From: an uncultured Bacteroidales bacterium
Lineage (GTDB): Bacteria > Bacteroidota > Bacteroidia > Bacteroidales > Paludibacteraceae
Reading direction: 5' to 3'
NCBI GenBank assembly: GCA_902799185.1
Contig: CADBZO010000003.1
Span: 16,018 to 79,642, forward strand
Length of the DNA: 63,625 nt
Part shown: positions 32,723-39,575 of the stretch, in pieces
How positions within the stretch are numbered: the first letter of the stretch is position 1
Layout: each line of letters starts with the position of its first letter
Position numbers and translations under genes: made by a program
The notes under the pieces: generated by a model
What the model was told of the DNA's origin: nothing
The model's input: the letters and a program-made list of their open reading frames with translations, nothing else
Database searches by the model: none

Positions 32723-33385
32723 ATGCAACGCCGTAAATGGTTCGATAATGGTTTTCTGGCGTTCGGTCTGCTGATCCAGATTGTCACGTTCTTTCTCATG
32801 CCGCACGATAGTTGGCTTTCGCTCCTCAGCGGCTGTCTTGGGATATGCTCGGTGTGTCTTACGGCGCAGGGGAATATCCTTACTTTTGCATTCGGATTTG
32901 CGCAAGTGGGTACTTATACCTATTTGTGTCTTACCCAGCGTTTCTACGGCGAGATAGCCATCAACGCCTATTATTTCGTAACGATGATATACGGCGTGTA
33001 TGTATGGCGCAAGCGCCTGCAAACCGGAGCTGAAGAGGACACCCATACGACGGTCGTTCCCCGCAGTCTGTCGCGGCCGGTGATAGCCGGACTGATGGTA
33101 TGCACGTTTTTAGCTTCCTGGTTGGCAGGGTGGGGGTTGGCTACTTTCACGGACGACACCCAGCCTTATCTCGATGCTTATACGACAGTACCCGCGCTGG
33201 TGGCGCAGGTACTGATGATATTGGTTTATCGCGAGCACTGGTTCATATGGCTCGCCGTGGATGTGCTGAGTGTGGTGTTATGGCTCCGGGCAGGCGATTA
33301 CTGCATGACGGCGCAGTACGCTTTCTGGTGCGCCAACTGCCTCTACGGCCTTCACCGCTGGAAATCTCTCACCCATAACCCGTAA
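32723..33385 (+). CDS. pnuC: PnuC-type nicotinamide riboside transporter
   Basis: A 220-residue inner-membrane protein of the PnuC family with about seven helices. Family-typical pieces are GNILTFAFGFAQVGTYTYL, then NAYYFVTMIYGVYVWRK and FIWLAVDVLSVVLWL. PnuC proteins take up nicotinamide riboside or related vitamins (some members carry thiamine or riboflavin); no nucleotide kinase gene is adjacent, so the substrate is open. It ends 5 nt from the convergent DUF4837 gene, with no terminator hairpin visible between them. Confidence 0.88.
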   Translation: MQRRKWFDNGFLAFGLLIQIVTFFLMPHDSWLSLLSGCLGICSVCLTAQGNILTFAFGFAQVGTYTYLCLTQRFYGEIAINAYYFVTMIYGVYVWRKRLQTGAEEDTHTTVVPRSLSRPVIAGLMVCTFLASWLAGWGLATFTDDTQPYLDAYTTVPALVAQVLMILVYREHWFIWLAVDVLSVVLWLRAGDYCMTAQYAFWCANCLYGLHRWKSLTHNP

Positions 33386-33390
33386 CCCTT

Positions 33391-34419
33391 TCACTTTTCG
33401 TTCGGCATCTTCAAGGTATAAAGAACAGCCTCGCACTGACGCATGGCGTTGCGTTTCTTCTGGCCGGCGGCAAAGAGGAACGTCTCGGCTGTCACTACGC
33501 GTGCGTTGACTTGGTCCAGACGGGTCAGCGATACATACGGACCGCCCATCGCCTCGCCGTCCTCTATCTTCCATAACCCGCGGGTCTCTACTCCGTAGAA
33601 GCCTCCTACGGTATCGCGTAGCATGGGGACGGAGCGGCTCACCGGCGGGAAATGTTTGTACTCCGTTCCCATATGGCTGCCGGGCACCTGGGCGGTCACT
33701 ATCTGCCCTAACACCGCATTGCGCATTTCTACGAGTGCCTCGTTGGAGAACTGTTCCTGAGACGTGTATGGATAGCTGTAAACGAGTACATCCTTACGCA
33801 TCGGGCCCTTGTTGTTGCAACACCAAAGGACATTTACCATTTGGTTATTTACCATTTGGTCATTTATGGACAGGACGGTGTCCATGATCAGTATGTAGTC
33901 CTCGGGGATAAGGAGGTCGTAACCCTGTTTGTTCAGTATCGCACGTGCGTCCTTGTTCGTATTCGCGCGATAGAAACGGATCTGCCGCGCTAACTCTTCG
34001 CGTACAAACCATTCGCGCACCGCTTCGCCGTTCTCCGACCAATACTGCAGAAACGCCTCCTCGCTCGGTGCCTGGATACGTACCATGGCTTGCGGCTTGG
34101 ACCATATATCGCGGCTGTATTTGGTTTGTACCATTGTATATTTGTGTTCGTCGATATCAACGAGCAGGATATTCCGTGTGGACTTGAGGAAGTTGTCAAA
34201 CTGAGCCACCGGCACGTGCGAGACGGTGAATACAGGCTCCATCTGCGGCAGACCATACATGTCTGCTCCCATCGTGGCACATATCGGTTCTTTCACGCCA
34301 CCGGCGCTAACCACCAGGCACTCATAGATACTCCCTGTAGCCGAAGTGAGCAGTCGCTCGCTCTTGCTGCAACTCATTAAAACCAGCGCACTCAGCGCTA
34401 AAAACAACATTTTTTTCAT
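33391..34419 (-). CDS. DUF4837-like lipoprotein
   Basis: A 342-residue lipoprotein: signal MKKMLFLALSALVLMSC with Cys near residue 17. The opening ATGSIYECLVVSAGG and the block YSRDIWSKPQAMVRIQAPS are typical of DUF4837, a Bacteroidetes family of unknown function. Residues SINDQMVNNQMVNVL are repeat-derived and sit between two conserved strands. I use the ATG at 34419, downstream of a promoter that faces the AraC gene's promoter. Confidence 0.82.
   Translation of the reverse strand: MKKMLFLALSALVLMSCSKSERLLTSATGSIYECLVVSAGGVKEPICATMGADMYGLPQMEPVFTVSHVPVAQFDNFLKSTRNILLVDIDEHKYTMVQTKYSRDIWSKPQAMVRIQAPSEEAFLQYWSENGEAVREWFVREELARQIRFYRANTNKDARAILNKQGYDLLIPEDYILIMDTVLSINDQMVNNQMVNVLWCCNNKGPMRKDVLVYSYPYTSQEQFSNEALVEMRNAVLGQIVTAQVPGSHMGTEYKHFPPVSRSVPMLRDTVGGFYGVETRGLWKIEDGEAMGGPYVSLTRLDQVNARVVTAETFLFAAGQKKRNAMRQCEAVLYTLKMPNEK
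33831..33868. repeat. Short tandem repeat, family AAATGACCAAATGG, in frame in DUF4837
   Basis: Encodes NDQMVNNQMVN, nearly identical to the insert in the DUF4857 protein 3.6 kb away. Confidence 0.8.
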
Positions 34420-34439
34420 CTTTGCGTCAATTTTTTTGT

Positions 34440-34470
34440 GCAAAATTACTAAAAAATTTGCATATATCAA
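34440..34470 (-). promoter_or_regulatory. Promoter of the DUF4837 gene
   Basis: -7 box TAATTTTGC (34440-34448), 19-nt spacer, -33 TTG (34468-34470). It interlocks with the divergent araC-type promoter. Confidence 0.7.
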
Positions 34471-34489
34471 AAAAAAATTGTAATTTTGC
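34458..34489 (+). promoter_or_regulatory. Promoter of the AraC-family gene
   Basis: -33 TTG (34458-34460, TTGCATATATCAA), 20-nt spacer, -7 box TAATTTTGC (34481-34489). The ATG starts only 7 nt after the box, so the mRNA should be leaderless or nearly so. Confidence 0.85.
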
Positions 34490-34495
34490 ACCCGA

Positions 34496-35389
34496 ATGAG
34501 TAAAAAATTAACATCTAATCCCGCTACTCACATGACGTTGTTCACTGATTTTATTTTTCTCACGAATGAGGTCGAAGGTTTCAAGCAGTGCCGCGAGACA
34601 CGCTCTGAGACATCCACGACGGCCATCTTGTGTACCGCAGGTCACATTAATGTGTACTACCGCGGCGAGATGCTTCGTATCAATCAGAATGACCTATTCG
34701 TTCGAGTACCCAACGCTACGGAGCTTGGGCCGTATGAAATCTCTCCGGATTTCCAGTTTGTAATGATTGCTATCCCGAACACTATCTTCGAGGGACTGAT
34801 GCTCGACCATATGCGTGTAGAACCCAGGTGGTGGCAGAAGTTGGAGTACTTGAAATCGCATCCTATTTTTCCTCTCAATGAAGTGTCCCGGGAGTTCTTT
34901 CACACGTACGTGCATCTCTTGACGCTTCAGCTCAATGACAGACTCTCGGATTACCGCCACCAGATCCTGCAACTTATTGCTCGCGCCGCTACCATGGAGT
35001 TGCTCAACTATATGGACAAAGTAGTGAAATTTACGGAGCATGAAATATCGCGCCAGACAGTGAACTCCAGCGATTACACGTTCCATTCGTTCATGCACAT
35101 GCTGCGTGAGCACCCGCACGAGCGTGAAGTACAGTGGTATGCCAAGGAGTTGGGTATCACGCCCAAATATCTCTCGGAGATATGCAAGGAGCGTAGCGGA
35201 CGTTCCGCCAGCGAGTGGATAGCGGATATCACGGTCTCGGAGCTCAAGCAGTACCTGCGTAACACGACATTGCCTATACGCGAGATAGCCAAGGTGATGG
35301 AGTTCCCTAATGCCAGCTTCTTCTGCCAGTACACCAAGAAGCATACCGGCATGACTCCGAATCATTTCCGAAAACAAAAGATGGCGTAA
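34496..35389 (+). CDS. AraC-family transcriptional regulator
   Basis: A 297-residue one-component regulator. The N-terminal part is a cupin-like ligand domain (GHINVYYRGEMLRINQNDLFVRVP). The C-terminal ~100 residues are a double helix-turn-helix: AKELGITPKYLSEICKERSG, then IREIAKVMEFPNASFFCQYTKKHTGMTP. Ligand and targets are unknown. It may control itself and the divergent DUF4837 gene, because their promoters overlap. Confidence 0.9.
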   Translation: MSKKLTSNPATHMTLFTDFIFLTNEVEGFKQCRETRSETSTTAILCTAGHINVYYRGEMLRINQNDLFVRVPNATELGPYEISPDFQFVMIAIPNTIFEGLMLDHMRVEPRWWQKLEYLKSHPIFPLNEVSREFFHTYVHLLTLQLNDRLSDYRHQILQLIARAATMELLNYMDKVVKFTEHEISRQTVNSSDYTFHSFMHMLREHPHEREVQWYAKELGITPKYLSEICKERSGRSASEWIADITVSELKQYLRNTTLPIREIAKVMEFPNASFFCQYTKKHTGMTPNHFRKQKMA

Positions 35390-35408
35390 AAGCCGGCAGA
35401 CAAACAAA

Positions 35409-35437
35409 ATCCTCCGCTCGGACAGCGGAGGATTTTT
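35409..35437. terminator. Bidirectional terminator between the araC-type gene and glyA
   Basis: ATCCTCCGCT/AGCGGAGGAT stem with a 5-nt loop followed by T residues; A-rich on the other side. Confidence 0.9.
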
Positions 35438-35440
35438 CGT

Positions 35441-35472
35441 AGGCATGCACGCGTGAATGCCTGCATGCAGGC
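35441..35472. repeat. Two overlapping palindromes
   Basis: AGGCATGCACGCGTGAATGC starts a 22-nt near-perfect palindrome (35441-35462). A perfect 14-nt palindrome, GCCTGCATGCAGGC (35459-35472), overlaps it just before the glyA stop codon. Confidence 0.7.
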
Positions 35473-35478
35473 TCGCTT

Positions 35479-36774
35479 TTACCAGGCGAACAACGGATGT
35501 TGTACCATCTCGCGGTTGACTTCTTCGCGCACCATCTCGATGACTGCTGTGCTCTGTACCGTGTTTCCTTGTACGTCGGTCAGCACGCGGTCGATGAGTT
35601 CTACTATCCAGCCCATCTTGTCTTCTCTCAGACCGCGGGTGGTGATGGCCGGTGTGCCGAAACGGAGACCCGAGGTCTGGAAGGCGCTACGGCTGTCGAA
35701 CGGGACCATGTTCTTGTTGGTCGTGATATCCGCAGAGACGAGTGCCTGCTCCGCTACTTTTCCCGTCAGCTCCGGAAATTTTGTACGCAGGTCAATCAGC
35801 ATGGAGTGGTTGTCCGTACCGCCGGAGATAACTTTGTATCCCTTGGCCATGAACGCCTCTGCCATGACGGCCGCGTTCTTCTTCACCTGTTGCTGGTAGG
35901 TCTTGAAACCGTCGGTCAGCGCCTCTCCGAAAGCAACCGCTTTGGCTGCTATCACGTGCTCCAAAGGACCGCCTTGTGTGCCGGGGAACACTGCTGAGTC
36001 GAGCAGGGTACTCATCTTCTTGAGCTCGCCCTTCGGCGTGGTTTTTCCCCATGGGTTGTCAAAATCCTTACCCATGAGAATCACACCGCCACGAGGACCG
36101 CGGAGAGTCTTATGCGTGGTTGAGGTTACTATATGTGCATATTTGAGCGGATTTTCCAACAGCCCTGCGGCAATCAGACCTGCCGGGTGAGCCATATCGA
36201 CCATGAAGATTGCGCCTATCTCGTCCGCTACGCGCCGGATGCGGGCGTAGTCCCACTCGCGGCTGTAGGCACTCGCGCCGGCGATGATCAGTTTCGGCTT
36301 ATGCGTGCGCGCCTTCTGCTCCAGATCGTCGTAATCCACGCGTCCTGTCTCTTCCTTCAGGTCATAACCAATGGCGTTGAACATCAGTCCGCTGAAGTTC
36401 ACCGCGGAACCGTGACTTAGGTGACCGCCGTGACTCAGGTTAAGCCCCATGAACGTGTCGCCGGCTTTGAGGCACGCCATGAATACCGCCATATTCGCCT
36501 GGGCTCCTGAATGGGGCTGTACGTTCACGTACTCGGCGTTGTAGAGCTTCTTCAGCCGCTCGCGGGCAATATTCTCCGCTATATCCACGATTTCGCACCC
36601 GCCGTAATAACGGTGAGACGGATAGCCCTCCGCATACTTATTGGTCAATACGCTGCCCATCGCTTCCATCACCTGGTCGCTCACGAAGTTCTCGCTTGCA
36701 ATCAACTCAATGCCTTTCGTCTGACGCTCACGCTCCCGGCGGATGACATCAAAAATCTCTGTGTCTCTGTTCAT
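35479..36774 (-). CDS. glyA: Serine hydroxymethyltransferase
   Basis: A 431-residue PLP enzyme converting serine and THF to glycine and methylene-THF in the cytoplasm. The start [14 protein letters not shown] is normal for the family. Key blocks are [10 protein letters not shown] (about 24-33), [15 protein letters not shown] (about 47-61), the loop [11 protein letters not shown], and the PLP lysine in [14 protein letters not shown] (about 226). The length is standard for Bacteroidetes. It has its own promoter and probably supplies one-carbon units together with GcvT. Confidence 0.97.
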   Translation of the reverse strand: MNRDTEIFDVIRRERERQTKGIELIASENFVSDQVMEAMGSVLTNKYAEGYPSHRYYGGCEIVDIAENIARERLKKLYNAEYVNVQPHSGAQANMAVFMACLKAGDTFMGLNLSHGGHLSHGSAVNFSGLMFNAIGYDLKEETGRVDYDDLEQKARTHKPKLIIAGASAYSREWDYARIRRVADEIGAIFMVDMAHPAGLIAAGLLENPLKYAHIVTSTTHKTLRGPRGGVILMGKDFDNPWGKTTPKGELKKMSTLLDSAVFPGTQGGPLEHVIAAKAVAFGEALTDGFKTYQQQVKKNAAVMAEAFMAKGYKVISGGTDNHSMLIDLRTKFPELTGKVAEQALVSADITTNKNMVPFDSRSAFQTSGLRFGTPAITTRGLREDKMGWIVELIDRVLTDVQGNTVQSTAVIEMVREEVNREMVQHPLFAW

Positions 36775-36812
36775 AGTATTTTTGTTTTATGGATCTCTTT
36801 TGTATTGCGGCT

Positions 36813-36844
36813 ACAAAGGTACAACAAAAATTGCACATATGCAA
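36813..36844 (-). promoter_or_regulatory. Promoter of glyA
   Basis: -7 box TACCTTTGT (36813-36821), 20-nt spacer, -33 TTG (36842-36844, TTGCATATGTGCA). Confidence 0.8.
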
Positions 36845-36969
36845 GTTTTTGAAGTATTTTTTGACGAATAGAATGCAATTCTGTCTGTTTTGGACCACAG
36901 CACCGAAGATCAGATTGACGCACGGTATCTCGTCGGTATCCGGCAAGTGCGACCATTGTCTCCCTCTAC

Positions 36970-37010
36970 GAAATAAAAACAGCAGCCTTTACGGTTGCTG
37001 TTTTTATTTC
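36970..37010 (-). terminator. Terminator of tRNA-His
   Basis: A 15-bp stem, GAAATAAAAACAGCA with its complement, closes an 11-nt loop; on the minus strand it ends in a T-rich run right after the tRNA. Confidence 0.9.
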
Positions 37011-37011
37011 G

Positions 37012-37085
37012 GGTGGAGAGTGGGGCTCGAACCCACGACACTCGGAACCACAATCCGATGCTCTGCCAACTGAGCTATGACCACC
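37012..37085 (-). tRNA. tRNA-His (anticodon GTG)
   Basis: The cloverleaf reads G-1, then TAGCTCAGTTGGCAGAGC as D arm, an anticodon stem TCGGA/TCCGA with loop TTGTGGT, and T arm GTGGG/CCCAC with TTCGAGC. The extra 5' G opposite C73 identifies tRNA-His. No complete CCA end is encoded. The acceptor stem has two adjacent mismatches (T5 opposite T68 and C6 opposite C67), which is unusual. A promoter at 37176-37207 and a terminator at 36970-37010 frame it. Confidence 0.9.
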
Positions 37086-37088
37086 ATG

Positions 37089-37154
37089 TACATTTACCAT
37101 TTGGTCATTTACTATCTGGTCATTTATTTGGCCATTTAGTCAACTTCCATTTGG
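37089..37154. repeat. Short tandem repeat, family AAATGACCAAATGG, in the tRNA leader
   Basis: Four to five units such as CATTTACCATTTGGTCATTT lie between the tRNA-His promoter and the tRNA 5' end and would be part of the precursor. Confidence 0.75.
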
Positions 37155-37175
37155 CGCCTTTTTTCAAAAGCGGGT

Positions 37176-37207
37176 GCAAAGGTACTACTTTTTTTTGACA
37201 TATGCAA
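37176..37207 (-). promoter_or_regulatory. Promoter of tRNA-His
   Basis: -7 box TACCTTTGC (37176-37184), 20-nt spacer, -33 TTG (37205-37207, TTGCATATGTCAA). Confidence 0.85.
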
Positions 37208-37231
37208 ATATTTTGGCAAAAAAATGCATTT

Positions 37232-37699
37232 CTACTGCATTATTTCTGCCAAAGGGACCTTAACGAAGTCTCTTTCCTGCCATAAAGGGTGTGGAAGCGT
37301 GAGGATATTTACCATTTTGCCATTTACCATTTGAACATTTTGACATTTGATTTCTGCACCGGAATCATCAAAAGCACGGATGAGGTCAATGTCTATCGGG
37401 CGGTCGGAGTAGGCAGGGAGAGTAGAGAGAGATGATTGTGGAGACGTCTTTTTCGTACGCCCTAAGGAGCGTTCGATGGATTGGGTGAGATGTAATACCT
37501 CCAAGGGCGTTTTGTCGCATTCGAGTGAACAGCAGAGATTGCAGAACTTATTCTCCGAATCAAAGCCCCAGGGTTCGGAGTAGTAAAAGGATGAGCAGCG
37601 CCGGACGGGACCGATATGCTGCTCAATGAGTTGTACGGCTTGGCGGAGTGTTTGTTCGCGGTTGCCTAAGTTTGAGCCTAAAGAGAGATAATATATCAT
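37232..37699 (-). CDS. folK: 2-amino-4-hydroxy-6-hydroxymethyldihydropteridine pyrophosphokinase
   Basis: A 155-residue HPPK that transfers pyrophosphate from ATP to the pterin precursor of folate. Family motifs are YLSLGSNLGNREQTLRQAV at the start, SSFYYSEPWGF (about 40-50), the substrate block FCNLCCSLECDKTPLEVL, SIERSLGRTKK and RPIDIDLI (metal-binding Asp residues). I start at the ATG at 37699. The stretch CQNVQMVNGKMVN before LTLPHPLW comes from an AAATGG-type repeat inserted in frame between strongly conserved parts. Confidence 0.93.
   Translation of the reverse strand: MIYYLSLGSNLGNREQTLRQAVQLIEQHIGPVRRCSSFYYSEPWGFDSENKFCNLCCSLECDKTPLEVLHLTQSIERSLGRTKKTSPQSSLSTLPAYSDRPIDIDLIRAFDDSGAEIKCQNVQMVNGKMVNILTLPHPLWQERDFVKVPLAEIMQ
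37306..37351. repeat. Short tandem repeat in frame in folK
   Basis: Words TTTACCATTTTGCCATTTAC and similar encode CQNVQMVNGKMVN just before the conserved LPHP motif. Confidence 0.75.
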
Positions 37700-37701
37700 T
37701 T

Positions 37702-37730
37702 GAGACTCCGATGAAAGTCCGATAAAGGGA
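37702..37730. repeat. GTCCGATGAAAG-family repeat
   Basis: GAGACTCCGATGAAAGTCCG and GATAAAGG words directly upstream of the folK ATG; same family as 9199-9221, 20557-20582 and 50634-50668. Confidence 0.65.
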
Positions 37731-37765
37731 GGAGGTGAAAGGTGAAAGGTGAAAGGGGGGAGGGG
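37731..37765. repeat. Short tandem repeat, family GAAAGGTGAAAGG
   Basis: Three GGTGAAA units between cvpA and folK, followed by a G-rich run. Confidence 0.7.
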
Positions 37766-37773
37766 ATAGGGGA

Positions 37774-38262
37774 TTATTTTACGGCTTTTTCGAGTTGATC
37801 CACGGCCTCCACGGCGTAAGGGTAGAGTATGGATGTCTTGACAATCTCCGCCTTGTCCAGCCAATGGAAGGTGCGGTTGGTATGCTCCATGGCAAAAACG
37901 ACTATCAAAATCAGGACAGCGAATTTGAGCAAGCCGAAGACTCCTCCCAGCGTGCGGTTGATCCATCCCAAATGAATGACTCTCAGAAGGCGTGTGAGCA
38001 TACGCGCCAGCAGCGACAGGAGGATGGCTATTGCCAGAAAGACGAGCACGTATGCCACTACGTTACACACCTCTTGCGGCCATGCAAACGAGCGGAGCAG
38101 CCAAGCCGAGAAAGAGGGCGCAACCATACGCGCGCCGAGCACTCCGAAAATCACCACCACGAAGGCGATGATTTCGGAGATGAACCCGCGCATGATTCCT
38201 CTGACCAATCCTACCAGGAGCGGCAGGAGAATCAGAACGTCCAACCAGTTGATTCCTTTCAT
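37774..38262 (-). CDS. CvpA family membrane protein
   Basis: A 162-residue inner-membrane protein with four helices. It opens NWLDVLILLPLLVGLVRGIMRGF, the CvpA hallmark (Asp in helix 1, RGF turn), and continues with the conserved RLLRVIHLGWINRTLGGVFGLLK. CvpA proteins are linked to colicin V export and envelope homeostasis; the mechanism is unresolved. Its start overlaps the stop of the DUF5689 gene by 4 nt. Confidence 0.88.
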   Translation of the reverse strand: MKGINWLDVLILLPLLVGLVRGIMRGFISEIIAFVVVIFGVLGARMVAPSFSAWLLRSFAWPQEVCNVVAYVLVFLAIAILLSLLARMLTRLLRVIHLGWINRTLGGVFGLLKFAVLILIVVFAMEHTNRTFHWLDKAEIVKTSILYPYAVEAVDQLEKAVK

Positions 38263-39569
38263 TGAAGCTTGTAGTACTTGTACTCTTCCGGATCAAACTC
38301 TACCGGGGTCCAGGTGCTATCCACCGCCGGAGAGAATTTATCCGCCTGGTATTTATTCATGTCAATATCGGCGATACCGATTCCGGGGATTCCACGCGGC
38401 GTGAGTGACCACTCTTTTCCGGTCAGGTTCTTCAGGCCTCCGGCATATGTGCTGGACGCATTATCGCAATACCATCCCAGAATACCAGTGATATTTCCCG
38501 ACCATTTCGCGCAGTTCACAACGGCGTTGGTCAAATCAGGCTGTGCGCCGGGGAGGAAATAGTTGGCGAACTTGCAGTACTCCGAACTGGAGACGCAGAT
38601 GGTTTGCTGGCCGGACTTATTGGCGATGATACGCGATTGGGGGTAGCCCAGGTTCTTGGTAGTAGGAGCAAAGACGTTTGCGTAGTCCACCGAATCCGGA
38701 TGCGCATAGACGCAATCCGCCATAACGCCGTCCTGGGTGTAATACTGGCCGGTGAAGTGGACATTGGTCAGTTTGACCAGACGTGCGTCCAGTTTGCGGA
38801 TGAGCTGCATATCACTCAGTGTGTTCGACATCTTGAACCGGATTCCGCGTGCGCTATAGAGGTCCGTGAGGGTACACTCGTCGTAGATCAGTTTGGACTG
38901 GTCCGGCGTGCCGATCAGTTTGACCGCATTACGGAACTTAGCCGCCGGAATACGTCCCGGAGCCCATCCTACTTTCTCTTGTGCGCTGGAAGCGTAGATA
39001 TTATTGTTGTAGGTAGGGATACAGAGTTGCGGCTGGTTGGCATAACGTCCGATAGCCAAGCCGTTGCAACGGATGAGTATCTCTTGTCCTATCTGGAACA
39101 TGCCACCCATCGAACCCATGTCCACCGAGAGACGGAGGTTCTGCTGCTTGAGGTCGCCGGTTCCCGGCAGGGACCAGCTGACAGCCTGCTGGATAACCAT
39201 GGACTTATAGAAGTTTCCGGAGTAGTCATCGGTGGTGACACGTCCGCGGAGATAGATACCGATGGTATCTGTCGGGATGGTATCTACCGAGAAGAGATAG
39301 ATGCCGTCCTCGCCGTTGGTGGAACGCTTACGGTAAGGCGTGGTGTCGTTGCCGAAATCACCTTTCTCCGTCATGAACTCATCGAGGAACTCATGGATGG
39401 TATAGAGTTTGTAACCGTCCGGGTTCTCCTCTTCAAGCATCGCTTCCAGCGAGGAGGGGTCCGCCTCGACAAACACGTCCTCCTCGGTCAATGCACGCGG
39501 TTCGCATGAACTTACCAGAAGTACGAAAGAGCACAGTACAAAGTACAACAGATATTTATTCGTCTTCAT
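38259..39569 (-). CDS. DUF5689-like lipoprotein partner of a TonB receptor
   Basis: A 436-residue lipoprotein with Cys near residue 22 (VLLVSSC). The body contains an OB-like segment around YLRGRVTTDDYSGNFYKSMVIQ and a later RLVKLTNVHFTGQY, which I recognise as the DUF5689 type. It follows the large TonB receptor by 6 nt and probably forms its surface partner, analogous to SusD with SusC. The signal-peptide core (YLLYFVLCSFVLLV) is encoded by GTACAAAG-type repeat words, as in the DUF4876 lipoprotein. Confidence 0.82.
   Translation of the reverse strand: MKTNKYLLYFVLCSFVLLVSSCEPRALTEEDVFVEADPSSLEAMLEEENPDGYKLYTIHEFLDEFMTEKGDFGNDTTPYRKRSTNGEDGIYLFSVDTIPTDTIGIYLRGRVTTDDYSGNFYKSMVIQQAVSWSLPGTGDLKQQNLRLSVDMGSMGGMFQIGQEILIRCNGLAIGRYANQPQLCIPTYNNNIYASSAQEKVGWAPGRIPAAKFRNAVKLIGTPDQSKLIYDECTLTDLYSARGIRFKMSNTLSDMQLIRKLDARLVKLTNVHFTGQYYTQDGVMADCVYAHPDSVDYANVFAPTTKNLGYPQSRIIANKSGQQTICVSSSEYCKFANYFLPGAQPDLTNAVVNCAKWSGNITGILGWYCDNASSTYAGGLKNLTGKEWSLTPRGIPGIGIADIDMNKYQADKFSPAVDSTWTPVEFDPEEYKYYKLQ
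39519..39552. repeat. Short tandem repeat, family GTACAAAG, encoding a signal peptide
   Basis: Words GAAGTACGAAAGAGCACAGT and ACAAAGTACAAC encode LLYFVLCSFVLLV of the DUF5689 lipoprotein. Confidence 0.65.
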
Positions 39570-39575
39570 AATTGC

